A stretch of 64,000 nt of DNA from Acidovorax sp. NB1 (GCF_005405905.1 NZ_BJHU01000013.1:343189-407188), one strand, 5' to 3'; counted from the stretch's first letter, positions 36,583 through 48,887 are shown. Notes: generated by a model from the letters alone, not told the origin. Program-made: numbers and translations.

Positions 36583-37680
36583 TTACTTCAGGTCGTCGGT
36601 GATGACGCGCACGATGCGCTCGGCGTTGGCCGAGGTGTCGGGGGCGCCTGACTCGTTGAGCACGGAGACCGTGGTGGACTCACCCTGGCTGCGCACCGCG
36701 ATGCGGTACTTGAGCGGTGGTGTGGCGGCCGAGGAGCTGCTGAACAGTTTGCCGAAGAAGCCGGGTTCCTTCTTGTCGGCATTGGGGGCCACGTAGCGCA
36801 CGAAATACATGCCTTCGTTGCGGTTGCGGTCTTCCACCGTGAAGCCTGTGCGGTCGAGTGCCAGGCCCACGCGGCGCCATGCGCGGTCAAAGCCCTCATT
36901 CAGCTGCACCACGGGCTGGTTGTTGACGGTGGCCATGCGCGCAGCCTGTGCGCGGGGGGCGGGGGCCGCCACGATGGCTTTGGACTGCTCCTGGCTCACG
37001 CCCAGCTTGACCATCAGGCGGCGCAGGAATTCGGTTTCGAGTTCCGGGTCGGAGGGGCGGGGCTGCCACACCGTGTTGTCCTTGGTGGTGGTGCCATAGA
37101 CCTCGATCATGCCGCGATGGGTGATGTAGATCTCGGTGCTGCCATTGGCGTTGCGCTCCAGGCGGGTGCGGAACTTATCGCGCTCGCCGGTGGAGTACAG
37201 CGAGTCCAGCATCTTGCCCAGCGTGGAGCGGATGAAGTCCTGCGGCAGCTTGGCGCGGTTCTCGGCCCAGTCGGTTTCCATGATGCCGACGTTGGGCTCG
37301 GCCTGGTCCAGGTTGAAGCCACTTTCCTGCCAGAAGTCGCGCACGGGCTCCCACAGCTTGTCGGCAGGGCGGTTGACCACCAGCCAGCGCTGGTTGCCGT
37401 CACGCTCGATGCGTACGTCACCCAGCTGCAGGGCGGCGGCGTTGGCAGCGGTGCCCGAGGGCTGCGCAGCCTGGCCCGCCTGCATGGCGGCGGCAGACAC
37501 CGTGCCACCCGGGACGGCGTAGCGGGAGTCGCGCGACAGCTGGGTCAGGTCCGGGGGGACTTCCAGGGTCGAGCCTCTGGAGGCGCTTTTGTAGTCAATC
37601 TTGTCGCCTTCGAGGGCGGCGCAGGCGGACAGGGCCATGGCGAGGGCCAGCAGGCTCAGGCGGGTGGTAGCAGCTTTCAC
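36583..37680 (-). CDS. bamC: Outer membrane protein assembly factor BamC
   Basis: Lipoprotein subunit of the BAM complex. 365 residues: signal MKAATTRLSLLALAMALSAC with lipobox LSAC, then the unstructured BamD-binding lasso containing YKSASRGSTLEVPPDLTQLS, two helix-grip domains (about 90-210 and 260-360) and a basic linker. The lasso motif and position directly after dapA are diagnostic. Ends in VRVITDDLK. Confidence 0.94.
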   Translation of the reverse strand: MKAATTRLSLLALAMALSACAALEGDKIDYKSASRGSTLEVPPDLTQLSRDSRYAVPGGTVSAAAMQAGQAAQPSGTAANAAALQLGDVRIERDGNQRWLVVNRPADKLWEPVRDFWQESGFNLDQAEPNVGIMETDWAENRAKLPQDFIRSTLGKMLDSLYSTGERDKFRTRLERNANGSTEIYITHRGMIEVYGTTTKDNTVWQPRPSDPELETEFLRRLMVKLGVSQEQSKAIVAAPAPRAQAARMATVNNQPVVQLNEGFDRAWRRVGLALDRTGFTVEDRNRNEGMYFVRYVAPNADKKEPGFFGKLFSSSSAATPPLKYRIAVRSQGESTTVSVLNESGAPDTSANAERIVRVITDDLK

Positions 37681-37734
37681 GCGGAAATCCTCGGGAAAAA
37701 GTGTCTCAGGGAGCCGGGCGCGGCCCGGCTTGGA

Positions 37735-38634
37735 TCAGGCCAGCAGGCCGCTGGTGCGCAGTGCGGCTTCGACGACGGCCTCGTTGCCGCTGGACAGCGG
37801 CGTCATGGGCAGGCGCATGGTGCCACCACACAGGCCCATGCGGGCCATGGCCCACTTGACTGGGATGGGGTTGGCTTCGACGAACAGGTGCTTGTGCACG
37901 GGCATCAGCTTGAACTGGATTTCCATGGCGCGGCGCGTGTCGCCCGCGAGGGCCGCCACACACAGCTCGTGCATCAGGCGCGGGGCCACATTGGCCGTTA
38001 CGCTGATGTTGCCATGGCCGCCGCACAGCATCAGGGCCACGGCGGTCGGGTCGTCGCCCGAGTACACGCCAAAGCCCTTGGGCACGTCACGGATGAGCCA
38101 CTGCGCGCGCTCGATGTTGCCGGTGGCTTCCTTGATGCCGATCACGCCGGGCACCTGGGCCAGGCGCAGCACGGTGTCATGCTGCATATCGGCCACCGAG
38201 CGGCCGGGCACGTTGTAGAGCACGATGGGCAGGTCGCCCGTGGCTTCTGCAATCGCCTTGAAATGCTGGTACTGGCCCTCTTGCGTGGGCTTGTTGTAGT
38301 AGGGCACGACCTGCAGCTGGCTGTCGGCACCCACGCCGCGCGCGAACTTGGCCAGTTCGATGGCTTCGGCGGTGGAGTTGGCACCGCAGCCCGCCATGAT
38401 GGGCACGCGCTTGGCCGATTGCTCCACGGCCACGCGGATGATCTCGCAGTGTTCTTCGACATTGACCGTGGGCGATTCGCCCGTGGTGCCCACCACGCCG
38501 ATGCAGTCGGTGCCTTCGGCGATATGCCAGTCGATCAGTTTGCGCAAGGTGGGGTAGTCCACGCTGCCATCCTCGTGCATGGGGGTGACGAGGGCGACGA
38601 TGCTGCCGGTGAGGGGCACGGAGGAAGAGGTCAT
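37735..38634 (-). CDS. dapA: 4-hydroxy-tetrahydrodipicolinate synthase
   Basis: First committed step of lysine and diaminopimelate synthesis: condenses pyruvate with aspartate semialdehyde. 299 residues. Motifs [59 protein letters not shown] (catalytic Tyr) and GIKEATGNI with the Schiff-base Lys. Followed after 54 bp by bamC, the canonical dapA-bamC order. Confidence 0.97.
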   Translation of the reverse strand: MTSSSVPLTGSIVALVTPMHEDGSVDYPTLRKLIDWHIAEGTDCIGVVGTTGESPTVNVEEHCEIIRVAVEQSAKRVPIMAGCGANSTAEAIELAKFARGVGADSQLQVVPYYNKPTQEGQYQHFKAIAEATGDLPIVLYNVPGRSVADMQHDTVLRLAQVPGVIGIKEATGNIERAQWLIRDVPKGFGVYSGDDPTAVALMLCGGHGNISVTANVAPRLMHELCVAALAGDTRRAMEIQFKLMPVHKHLFVEANPIPVKWAMARMGLCGGTMRLPMTPLSSGNEAVVEAALRTSGLLA

Positions 38635-38664
38635 GTCCGCAGTGAAAAACGGTAAAAGGGCATT

Positions 38665-39219
38665 CTAACTAGCCGCGATGGACAAAAGATGCCGTGGGGC
38701 CCCGCCAGGCTGCGGGAGTTCCCGCACGGCCGTGATGCGTTGCACGAAACGCGCGGGTTCATCCAGGAACCCGTCCTCGTAGGCCACCACGCGCAGCCCC
38801 TGGCTGGCGCCCAGCAGCTCGCCGGGTGCCAGCAGGAATTCAGGCCGTGCAGGGCGCCCCACGGTTTCGTTGCCCAGGGCAAAGGTTTCGTAGATCAGCA
38901 CGCCACCCGGAGCGACGCTGTCCACAATGGCGGGCAGCAGGGGCCGCCACAGGTAGTTGGTGACCACCACGGCGCCAAACTGGCGGCCCGGCAGGGGCCA
39001 GGGCCCGTTTTCAATGTCTGCCAGGAGCAATTCGCCCAGCCCTTCGCAGGCGGCGAGGGCCTCGGCAGAGCGGTCCACCCCCACCACCGGGTGCCCCTGG
39101 CTGTGCAGCCAGCGCAGGTGGCGGCCCGCACCGCAGGCCAGGTCCAGGGCTGTGGCGCCCGGGGGGATCAGGTGGGTCCAGCGGCGGACCCATGCGGAGG
39201 GGGCTTCTGTGCCATGCAT
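38665..39219 (-). CDS. Class I SAM-dependent methyltransferase
   Basis: 184 residues. SAM-binding motif I ALDLACGAGRHLRWL near 24-38, acidic VVGVDRSAEALAA, then ADIENGPWPLPGRQFGAVVV and VTNYLWRPLLPAIVDSVAPGGVLIYETF. It resembles TehB-like small methyltransferases; the substrate is unknown. Its start lies at the edge of a dispersed palindromic element (39220-39278), which therefore occupies its leader. Ends 30 bp before the dapA start. Confidence 0.9.
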   Translation of the reverse strand: MHGTEAPSAWVRRWTHLIPPGATALDLACGAGRHLRWLHSQGHPVVGVDRSAEALAACEGLGELLLADIENGPWPLPGRQFGAVVVTNYLWRPLLPAIVDSVAPGGVLIYETFALGNETVGRPARPEFLLAPGELLGASQGLRVVAYEDGFLDEPARFVQRITAVRELPQPGGAPRHLLSIAAS

Positions 39220-39278
39220 AATGCTATTAAATTTATAGCTTAAAGGGCTTTTCCAGCGCGCGCAGAAGCCCCAAAAAG
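39220..39278 (+). repeat. Dispersed palindromic element in the methyltransferase leader
   Basis: ATGCTATTAAATTTATAGCTT, then AAAGGGCTT, centre, then GCGCAGAAGCCCCAAAAAG. It follows the element consensus. It lies directly upstream of the methyltransferase start codon and so forms its 5'-UTR or ribosome-binding region. Confidence 0.6.
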
Positions 39279-39301
39279 CTTTGAATCTCTGACTGTGGCC
39301 G

Positions 39302-39457
39302 TCAGAAACACGCCCACATCTGGTCGGCCAGCATCACCATGAACTCGGGCACGGTGTACATGCCAAACACCAACAGGCATAACAGCACGGCCACGGCCCC
39401 ACCCAGCCAGCGCAGGGCGCGCGACCGGGGTGTGGGGGGCGGGGGCGGTTGGTGCAT
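39302..39457 (-). CDS. Small single-span membrane protein (51 residues)
   Basis: Reading frame from the ATG at 39457 to the stop at 39302: a Pro-rich start (MHQPPPPPTPRSRALRW), one hydrophobic segment (LGGAVAVLLCLLVFGMYTV) and a C-terminus PEFMVMLADQMWACF. The positive-inside charge pattern predicts a cytoplasmic N-terminus. It lies 23 bp after the MFS gene on the same strand, so it may be co-expressed. No family recognised. A longer minus-strand frame over the same DNA has an unlikely composition. Confidence 0.65.
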   Translation of the reverse strand: MHQPPPPPTPRSRALRWLGGAVAVLLCLLVFGMYTVPEFMVMLADQMWACF

Positions 39458-39480
39458 GGTGGGTCAATCAGGCGGTCCGG

Positions 39481-40698
39481 TCAGGCGGGTTGGGGGGCTG
39501 AGCGCTGGATGGGGCTTTCCTTGACGGGCAGGTTCACCAGCCCGGCAAACACGCCCAGGCCGATGGCGATGTACCAGACGATATCGTAGTTACCCGTGGC
39601 GTCATACAGATAGCCACCCAGCCACACGCCCAGGAAGCTACCGATCTGGTGGCTGAAGAACACAAAGCCGCCCAGCATCGACAGGTGCTGCACGCCAAAA
39701 ATCTGCGCAATGGTGGCGTTGGTGGGTGGCACGGTGGACAGCCACAGCGTGCCCATCACGGCCGAGAACACGTACACCGACAGTGGCGACAGCGGCACCA
39801 GCAAGAAGATGCTGATGGCCACCGCACGGGCAAAGTAAATGAAGGCGAGGATGTGGCGCTTGGGCATGCGCTGGCCCAGCGTGCCCGCAATGTAGGTGCC
39901 AAACACATTGAACAGCCCGATCAGCGCCAGCGCATAGCTGGCCACCTGGGGCGACAGGCCATGGTCCTTGAGGTAGCTGGGCATGTGCACGCCAATGAAC
40001 ACCACCTGAAAGCCGCACACAAAGTAGCCCGCCATCAGCAGGTTGAAGCTGGGGTAGCGGAACGCCTCGCCCAGTGCCTGTACGATGGTTTGCTCACGCT
40101 TGACCGGGGCCGCGCCCTTGAAGCCCGGCTCGCGCAGGCCAAAGGCCAGGGGCACGATGAGCAGCACCGCCATTGACAGCACCAGCAGCGCCTGCTGCCA
40201 GCCCAGGCCCGCAATGAGCCAGCCTTCCACCGGCACCATCAGGAACTGCCCGAACGAACCCGCCGCCGCCGCCACCCCCATGGCCCAGGAGCGTTTTTCG
40301 GGTGCAATCTGCCGCCCCAGCACGCCGTAGATCACGGCGTAGGTGGTGCCCGCCTGCGCCGCGCCAATCAGCACGCCCGCCGTCAGCGCAAACAGCGTGG
40401 GCGTGGGCGACAGCGCCATGCCCGCCAGGCCCAGGCCATACAGCACCGCGCCGCCCATCAGCACACGGAAGGCCCCAAACCGGTCGGCCACCATGCCCGC
40501 AAAAATCCCGATCAGGCCCCAGGACAGGTTCTGGATGGCGATGGCCAGCGCGAACGACTGGCGCGTCCAGCCCATCTCCTGGGTGATGGGCAGCAGCCAC
40601 AGCCCGAACCCGTGGCGGATGCCCATGGACAGGGTCACGATGGCTGCACCGCAGGCCAGCACCTGGAACATGGACAGTTTGGGAGTATTCATATGCAT
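39481..40698 (-). CDS. MFS transporter
   Basis: 405-residue major facilitator protein with twelve hydrophobic segments. Signature GMVADRFGAFRVLMGGAVLYG between TM2 and TM3, and GTLGQRMPKRHILAF at the equivalent place in the second half. The opening GIRHGFGLWLLPITQEMGW is typical of oxalate/formate- or monocarboxylate-type MFS members. Starts at 40698 (MHMNTPKLS) or 40692 are possible; the frame to 40740 adds residues before the first TM. Substrate unknown. Divergent from parE. Confidence 0.9.
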   Translation of the reverse strand: MHMNTPKLSMFQVLACGAAIVTLSMGIRHGFGLWLLPITQEMGWTRQSFALAIAIQNLSWGLIGIFAGMVADRFGAFRVLMGGAVLYGLGLAGMALSPTPTLFALTAGVLIGAAQAGTTYAVIYGVLGRQIAPEKRSWAMGVAAAAGSFGQFLMVPVEGWLIAGLGWQQALLVLSMAVLLIVPLAFGLREPGFKGAAPVKREQTIVQALGEAFRYPSFNLLMAGYFVCGFQVVFIGVHMPSYLKDHGLSPQVASYALALIGLFNVFGTYIAGTLGQRMPKRHILAFIYFARAVAISIFLLVPLSPLSVYVFSAVMGTLWLSTVPPTNATIAQIFGVQHLSMLGGFVFFSHQIGSFLGVWLGGYLYDATGNYDIVWYIAIGLGVFAGLVNLPVKESPIQRSAPQPA

Positions 40699-40827
40699 GC
40701 GCAGGAATGTAGCCAGATTGTGTGAAACGTGCTGATACACCCGTGACCAATACAGTGCCCCATAGGGGTGGTGATGACTGGTTTTTTATCCAGCTACGCC
40801 CCGCCTGCCGCACTACAATCCGCCGCT

Positions 40828-42810
40828 ATGTCTGCCAAACCGTCTTCTGCTTCCGCCAGCGAATACTCCGAAGGTTCGATCCGCGTGCTCAAGGGCCTGG
40901 AGCCCGTCAAACAGCGCCCGGGCATGTACACCCGCACCGACAACCCCCTGCACATCATCCAGGAGGTGCTGGACAACGCCGCCGACGAGGCGCTGGCCGG
41001 GTACGGCAAGAAGATCCGCGTCACCCTGCACGCCGACGGCTCTGTCAGTGTGGAAGACGACGGCCGGGGCATCCCCTTCGGCATGCACCCCGAAGAAAAG
41101 GCGCCGGTGATCGAGCTGGTCTTCACCCGTCTGCACGCGGGCGGCAAGTTCGACAAGGGCAAGGGCGGCGCCTACAGCTTCTCGGGCGGCCTGCACGGCG
41201 TGGGTGTGAGCGTGACCAACGCCCTGGCCACCCGGCTCGAAGCCACCAGCTACCGCGAGGGCAAGGTGGCGCGTCTGGTGTTTGCGGCCGGTGATGTGAT
41301 CGAGCCCCTGGTGGCCCGGCCGCTGGAGGCGGGCGAGCGCAAGCAGGGCACCTCGGTGCGCGTCTGGCCCGACGCGAAATATTTCGAATCCAGCGCCTTG
41401 CCCATGGGCGAACTCACCCACCTGCTGCGCAGCAAGGCCGTGCTGATGCCGGGCGTGACGGTGCAGCTGGTCAACGAGAAAACCCGCGACACGCAAACCT
41501 GGCAGTACAAGGGCGGCCTGCGCGACTACCTGATGCAGACGCTGAACGGCGACCCGGTGATCCCGCTGTTTGAGGGCGAGGGTTTTGCCGACCGCAACAA
41601 CGAAAGTTTTGCCGAAGGCGAGGGCGCATCCTGGGCCGTGGCCTTCACCGAAGACGGCCAGCCCATGCGCGAGAGCTACGTCAACCTGATCCCCACCAGC
41701 GCGGGTGGCACCCACGAAAGCGGCCTGCGCGACGGCCTGTTCAACGCCGTCAAGAGCTTCATCGAACTGCACAGCCTGCTGCCCAAGGGCGTGAAGCTGC
41801 TGCCCGAGGACGTGTTTGCGCGCGCCAGCTATGTGCTCAGTGCCAAGGTGCTCGACCCGCAGTTCCAGGGCCAGATCAAGGAGCGCCTGAATTCGCGCGA
41901 CGCGGTGCGCCTGGTCAGCGGCTTTGTGCGCCCAGCGCTGGAGCTGTGGCTGAACCAGCATGTCGAATACGGCAAGAAGCTCGCCGAGCTGGCCATCAAG
42001 GCCGCGCAGACGCGCCAGAAGGCCGGCCAGAAAGTCGAAAAGCGCAAGGGCTCGGGCGTGGCCGTGCTGCCCGGCAAGCTCACCGATTGCGAAAGCAAGG
42101 ACATCGCCCACAACGAGGTCTTCCTGGTCGAGGGCGACTCGGCCGGTGGCAGCGCCAAGATGGGCCGCGACAAGGAAAGCCAGGCCATCCTGCCGCTGCG
42201 TGGCAAGGTGCTCAACACCTGGGAGGTGGAGCGCGACCGCCTGTTTGCCAACAACGAAATCCACGACATTTCGGTGGCCATCGGCGTGGACCCGCATGGC
42301 CCCAATGACACGCCCGACCTGAGCGGCCTGCGCTATGGCAAGGTCTGCATCCTGTCAGACGCCGACGTGGATGGCTCGCACATCCAGGTGCTGCTGCTCA
42401 CGCTGTTCTTCCGCCATTTCCCCAAGCTCATCGAGACCGGCCATATCTACGTGGCGCGCCCGCCGCTGTTCCGCGTGGACGTGCCCGCCCGTGGCAAGAA
42501 GCCCGCGGCCAAGATGTATGCACTGGATGACGGCGAGCTGGCCGCCATCCTGGACAAGGCCGAAAAAGACGGCGTGCCGCGCGAGAAGTGCCAGATCAGC
42601 CGCTTTAAGGGCCTGGGCGAGATGAACGCCGAGCAGCTGTGGGAAACCACGCTCAACCCCGACACCCGCCGCCTGCTGCCCGTGCAGCTGGGCGACATGG
42701 ACTTTGCCGCCACCGAAGGACTGATCACCAAGCTCATGGGCAAGGGCGAGGCCGCCGCGCGCCGCGAGCTGATGGAGCTGCATGGCGACGCGGTGGAGAT
42801 CGACATCTAG
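40828..42810 (+). CDS. parE: DNA topoisomerase IV subunit B
   Basis: ATPase and TOPRIM subunit of topoisomerase IV, which decatenates daughter chromosomes. 660 residues from the ATG at 40828. GHKL motifs VLDNAADEALAGYG, EDDGRGIPFGMHP and SFSGGLHGVGVSVTNAL; TOPRIM motifs VEGDSAGGSAKMGRD, PLRGKVLNTWEV and SDADVDGSHIQ; C-terminal RFKGLGEMNAEQLWET. The pair with parC downstream distinguishes it from gyrB. Confidence 0.96.
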   Translation: MSAKPSSASASEYSEGSIRVLKGLEPVKQRPGMYTRTDNPLHIIQEVLDNAADEALAGYGKKIRVTLHADGSVSVEDDGRGIPFGMHPEEKAPVIELVFTRLHAGGKFDKGKGGAYSFSGGLHGVGVSVTNALATRLEATSYREGKVARLVFAAGDVIEPLVARPLEAGERKQGTSVRVWPDAKYFESSALPMGELTHLLRSKAVLMPGVTVQLVNEKTRDTQTWQYKGGLRDYLMQTLNGDPVIPLFEGEGFADRNNESFAEGEGASWAVAFTEDGQPMRESYVNLIPTSAGGTHESGLRDGLFNAVKSFIELHSLLPKGVKLLPEDVFARASYVLSAKVLDPQFQGQIKERLNSRDAVRLVSGFVRPALELWLNQHVEYGKKLAELAIKAAQTRQKAGQKVEKRKGSGVAVLPGKLTDCESKDIAHNEVFLVEGDSAGGSAKMGRDKESQAILPLRGKVLNTWEVERDRLFANNEIHDISVAIGVDPHGPNDTPDLSGLRYGKVCILSDADVDGSHIQVLLLTLFFRHFPKLIETGHIYVARPPLFRVDVPARGKKPAAKMYALDDGELAAILDKAEKDGVPREKCQISRFKGLGEMNAEQLWETTLNPDTRRLLPVQLGDMDFAATEGLITKLMGKGEAAARRELMELHGDAVEIDI

Positions 42811-42860
42811 GAAGGTGTGAAAGAACCGACGCCCGCCGCTGGGTGTTAGTGGCAAAAAGT

Positions 42861-43706
42861 ATGAATAAAAACAGTGCTTTCCGCGCATCTGTATTGGGTT
42901 TGTTGCTATGTTTTGTGCAGCAATTCGCCCATGCAGACCTGTGGGCGCATGTGGACGAGCGCGGCGTGACGCACTTTGCGTCCGAGCAGGTCGATGCGCG
43001 CTACCAGCTGTTTTTTCGCGGCAACGACTTTGACTCAACGCGGGACGCACCGGCCAATGCTTCGCCCATGCCCTACGCGCTGCCCGCAGCGGGCGCGCGC
43101 CTGCTGGCGTTTTTTGACATTGCGCCGGACTACAAACGCGTCAAGCACCACCTGCGCGCCGCGTCCAGCCAACATGGCGTGGATTACGAATTGCTGCAGG
43201 CCGTGATCGCCGCCGAATCCGGCTTTGACGCCACCGCCGTATCGCCTAAGGGCGCCGTGGGCCTGATGCAGGTGATGCCCGCCACGGCCAGCCGATTTGG
43301 CGTGAGTGCGGACAAGAAGCGCACGGTGGAGCAAAAACTGGCCGACCCCGCCGTGAACGTGCTCACCGGCACCCGCTATTTGCGGCATCTGCTGGACCTG
43401 TTCCCCGGCCGCATGGACCTCGCGGTGGCCGCCTACAACGCGGGCGAAGGCGCCGTGCAAAAGGCGGGCAACCAGGTCCCCGCCTTCAAGGAAACGCAGA
43501 ACTATGTGCGCACTGTGCTGGGCCTGTATGCCCAGCTCAAACCGCCAGCGCCCGTGCTGACACAGCGCGCCCTGCCGGGCCGTGTGCGCATGGAGCTGAC
43601 AGGCGGCGCGCAGAACCGGGGCAACCTGCCGCCCACCCAGGTGGCTCAGACCCGCAACGCGCCGCAGACGGCGTTTGAACCCCTACCGACGATTCCGAAC
43701 GAATGA
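42861..43706 (+). CDS. Lytic transglycosylase (SLT domain)
   Basis: 281 residues: Sec signal ending VQQFAHAD, a short DUF4124-like N-terminal region (LWAHVDERGVTHFASEQVD), then a Slt-type goose-lysozyme domain with catalytic Glu in QAVIAAESGFDATAVSPKGA, VGLMQVMPATA and VAAYNAGEGAVQK. Cleaves the MurNAc-GlcNAc bond to 1,6-anhydro products (family role). A Gln/Pro-rich tail follows. Inserted between parE and parC with short gaps, so it is likely in the same transcript. Confidence 0.93.
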   Translation: MNKNSAFRASVLGLLLCFVQQFAHADLWAHVDERGVTHFASEQVDARYQLFFRGNDFDSTRDAPANASPMPYALPAAGARLLAFFDIAPDYKRVKHHLRAASSQHGVDYELLQAVIAAESGFDATAVSPKGAVGLMQVMPATASRFGVSADKKRTVEQKLADPAVNVLTGTRYLRHLLDLFPGRMDLAVAAYNAGEGAVQKAGNQVPAFKETQNYVRTVLGLYAQLKPPAPVLTQRALPGRVRMELTGGAQNRGNLPPTQVAQTRNAPQTAFEPLPTIPNE

Positions 43707-43716
43707 GCGCTAACGA

Positions 43717-46074
<2,358 letters not shown>

Positions 46075-46095
46075 GCCCCCGTTCCAGACGAAGAA

Positions 46096-46117
46096 GCCGC
46101 CTCCGGGTGGCTTTTTT
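46096..46117 (+). terminator. Terminator after parC
   Basis: GCCGCC-TCCG-GGTGGC (one G-T pair) followed by TTTTTT, 22 bp after the parC stop. Confidence 0.8.
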
Positions 46118-46271
46118 CATGGCCGCAGCAGTTTTCCACGGGTTGCTACGGATTGGACGAAATGCGCGAACGGGCGCACCATATGTAAGTGAATGTCTGT
46201 GCTGGCCTGCGCCCCAGGCCGTCAGCATGCATGCCAGCAGTACCGGGGCCGCCCCATAACCAGAGGAGACC

Positions 46272-48041
46272 ATGATGTTCAAACGCATCCGTATTGCTCA
46301 GAAGCTGTGGCTCGCCGTCATTTTTATCGTGGTCATGCTTGCTGGTGTGGTGGGGTTTTCGGCCTACCGTTCTACCAAGGTGCAGGCCGAGGCCGACGCC
46401 GTGTCGCGTGAGATGCAGACCCGCGTGAGCACCGCCATCCGCTGGGCGGGCCTGACGGAGACCAATGCGGCCCGCACCCAGGCGCTGATCGTGAGCAGCG
46501 ATCCGGCGGTCGAGGCCGAGTTCAAGGACGTGATTGCCGCCACCTCGGCGCAGATCACCGAGGTGCAGAAGTCGCTGGAGGGCATGGCGCTGTCCGATGC
46601 CGACAAGGCGCAGATGGCCAAGGTTGCCGACGCGCGCAAGACCATGATCGACCTGCGCGGCAAGGCCCGCCAGCTCAAGGCCGGTGGCAAGGCCGACGAG
46701 GCCGTCACCCTGGTCAAGCAGACCTACAACCCGGCCGTGGCGGCTTACCTCAAAACCCTGCGCGACTTCGTGGAGCTGCAGCAGAGCACGGCGCAGACCC
46801 GCCTGGCCGAGATGGCAGCATCGCGCATGCTGACGGTGAAGATTGCGGCCGTCGCGGTGGCGGCGTTGCTGCTGGCCATCATTGCCGGGGCCTACTACCT
46901 GATTGGCAGCATCCAGCGGCCGCTGGCGCAGGCCAATGACCTGGCGGCCAAGATTGCGGCGGGCGATTTGAGCGAACAAGGTGCTGTCACGCGCGGCGAC
47001 GAGTTTGGCGACCTGCTGCGCTCGCAGTACGCGATGAGCGATTCGCTCGGGCGCATGGTCCACCAGGTGCGCCAGAGCACCGACAGCATCGCCATCGCCA
47101 GTGCCGAGATCGCCACCGGCAACCACGACCTGTCGGCGCGCACCGAGCAGACGTCGAGCAACCTGCAGCAGACGGCGGCGGCCATGGAGGAGTTCACCAG
47201 CACCATTGCGCAAAGCGCCAGCAGCGCACGCCAGGCCAGCACCCTGGCTGCGAGCGCCACAGGTGTTGCCGAGCGGGGAGGCACGGTGGTGACGCAGGTG
47301 GTCTCGACCATGGAAGACATCAACCACAGCAGCAAGAAGATCAACGACATCATCGGCGTGATCGACTCGATTGCGTTCCAGACCAACATCCTCGCGTTGA
47401 ATGCGGCGGTGGAGGCTGCGCGTGCGGGTGAGCAGGGCCGGGGCTTTGCGGTGGTGGCCAGCGAGGTGCGCAACCTGGCGCAGCGCTCTGCCTCTGCCGC
47501 CAAGGAGATCAAGGCGCTGATCAGTGCGTCGGTGGAGAAGGTGGAAACCGGCACCCGCCTGGTGGCCGATGCTGGCACGACCATGACCGACATCGTGCGC
47601 TCGGTGCAAAGCGTGACGGACATGATCGGTGAGATCACGGCGGCCTCGTCCGAGCAGAGCGCGGGCATCTCGCAGGTCAATCAGGCCGTGGGCAACCTCG
47701 ACCAGATGACCCAGCAAAACGCTGCCCTGGTGGAAGAAAGTGCCGCCGCCGCGCAAAGCCTGCGCGAACAGGCCGAACACCTGGCGCAGGTGGTGGCAGT
47801 GTTCAAGGTCAACGGGGCAGCCTATGGCGGCGTGGCGCCGCCAGCGCGTGCGTCACACGCCCCAGCACCTCAGGCCCCGCGTGTGCCCTCAACGCCCGCC
47901 AAGGCCGCCGTGGCAAGCAAGCCGGGCGCCCAGCGCATCACCCAGGCTGCCCCAGCGGGCAGCAAACCCGCGCCTGCCAAGACCAAAGCCCCGGCCCCCG
48001 CGTTGGCCCAGGGCGCGGATGAGGACTGGGAGTCCTTCTAA
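46272..48041 (+). CDS. Methyl-accepting chemotaxis protein with CheR-tethering tail
   Basis: 589 residues. TM1 about 13-33, periplasmic four-helix-bundle domain with [21 protein letters not shown]2 about 190-213, HAMP, then the signalling hairpin with [20 protein letters not shown]. After the coiled coil (about residue 510) comes a Pro/Ala/Lys-rich flexible linker of about 70 residues ending DEDWESF, a variant of the NWETF pentapeptide that recruits CheR/CheB. It may therefore assist methylation of the tail-less receptor at 7.3 kb. RBS AGAGGAGACC precedes the ATG. Ligand unknown. Confidence 0.94.
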   Translation: MMFKRIRIAQKLWLAVIFIVVMLAGVVGFSAYRSTKVQAEADAVSREMQTRVSTAIRWAGLTETNAARTQALIVSSDPAVEAEFKDVIAATSAQITEVQKSLEGMALSDADKAQMAKVADARKTMIDLRGKARQLKAGGKADEAVTLVKQTYNPAVAAYLKTLRDFVELQQSTAQTRLAEMAASRMLTVKIAAVAVAALLLAIIAGAYYLIGSIQRPLAQANDLAAKIAAGDLSEQGAVTRGDEFGDLLRSQYAMSDSLGRMVHQVRQSTDSIAIASAEIATGNHDLSARTEQTSSNLQQTAAAMEEFTSTIAQSASSARQASTLAASATGVAERGGTVVTQVVSTMEDINHSSKKINDIIGVIDSIAFQTNILALNAAVEAARAGEQGRGFAVVASEVRNLAQRSASAAKEIKALISASVEKVETGTRLVADAGTTMTDIVRSVQSVTDMIGEITAASSEQSAGISQVNQAVGNLDQMTQQNAALVEESAAAAQSLREQAEHLAQVVAVFKVNGAAYGGVAPPARASHAPAPQAPRVPSTPAKAAVASKPGAQRITQAAPAGSKPAPAKTKAPAPALAQGADEDWESF

Positions 48042-48129
48042 ACCGCAGCACACCTGTCGAAACTGGCACGCCCTAAGCCAGCGCTCCCGCGCAAGGGCCG
48101 CCAAGCTGCGGATGCGGCGCTTCGCTTGC

Positions 48130-48281
48130 GTGCGCTGGGAGCGTCCCCTTCCCGAATTGCGCAGCAAGGCGGGAGAGGGGGCTGAGGGCCGCGGCTCCAA
48201 GCCTGCCTGCGCAGGCTTGGGAAGTGCCCGAAGGGCGGCCGCCTCTGGCGGACGCACCGAGGCGCGCAGCGACTCAGGGGG
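48130..48281 (-). repeat. GC-rich 3'-UTR repeat, copy after ridA
   Basis: Contains GCGTCCCCTTCCCG, then GGAGAGGGGGCTGAGG, a perfect 10-bp hairpin CCAAGCCTGC-CTGC-GCAGGCTTGG at 48197-48220, and GCGCAGCGACTCAGGGGGT directly before the ridA stop. First and last blocks match the repeat after eno. Together with 48042-48129 it fills the 240-bp gap between the chemoreceptor and ridA; no gene is seen there. Confidence 0.6.
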
Positions 48282-48740
48282 TTATCCGAGTTCAGCGATC
48301 AGCTCAATCTCCACACAGGCGCCCATGGGCACCTGGGCCACGCCAAAGGCGCTGCGCGCGTGCACACCTTTGTCGCCAAACACCTGGCCCAGCAGCTCGC
48401 TGGCGCCGTTGGTCACCAGGTGCTGCTCGGTGAAGTCGCCGGTGGAGTTGACCAGGCTCATCACCTTCACGATGCGCTGCACGCGGTTCAGATCGCCGCC
48501 GGTGGCGGCATGCAGTGTGCCCATGAGGTCGATGGCCACGGCGCGTGCGGCGGCCTTGCCTTCTTCGGTGCCGATGTCGCGGCCGAACTGCGCGGCCCAG
48601 GGCTTGCCGTCCTTGCGGGCGATGTGGCCGCTCAGAAACACCAGGTTGCCGGTCTGCACATAGGGCACGTAGGCGGCTGCGGGCACCGACACAGGGGGCA
48701 GGGTGATGTTGAGTTCTTTCAGCTTGTCGTAAACGCTCAT
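48282..48740 (-). CDS. RidA family (YjgF/YER057c/UK114) protein
   Basis: 152 residues from the ATG at 48740. The larger YjgF-like subgroup (as in atrazine-locus proteins) is suggested by its length versus about 128 for RidA itself. Motifs: NLVFLSGHIARKDGKPWAAQ, RAVAIDLMGTLHAATGGDLN, FGDKGVHARSAFGVAQVPMG and ACVEIELIAELG, with the conserved Arg of the enamine/imine deaminase site in HARSAFG. Probable deaminase of reactive enamines or a related hydrolase; exact substrate open. Confidence 0.88.
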   Translation of the reverse strand: MSVYDKLKELNITLPPVSVPAAAYVPYVQTGNLVFLSGHIARKDGKPWAAQFGRDIGTEEGKAAARAVAIDLMGTLHAATGGDLNRVQRIVKVMSLVNSTGDFTEQHLVTNGASELLGQVFGDKGVHARSAFGVAQVPMGACVEIELIAELG

Positions 48741-48887
48741 GGTGCTTCCTCGGGTTGAAGTGAAGGGTGGGGTAGAGGGGAGTGGCGCGGGCGGCAAGGG
48801 CCCCGGCGCCGGGTGGGGACGAGTGTTACACAGCCGCGCGCACCGAATCCCGCCGCCCCGGTGCCGGGGCGGCAGTAGCATCAGCCC

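Noticed and set aside
39240..39467. 75-codon minus-strand frame between the methyltransferase and MFS genes
   Set aside because: It overlaps the palindromic element and has no hydrophobic or family pattern, whereas the other frame encodes a sensible 51-residue membrane protein.
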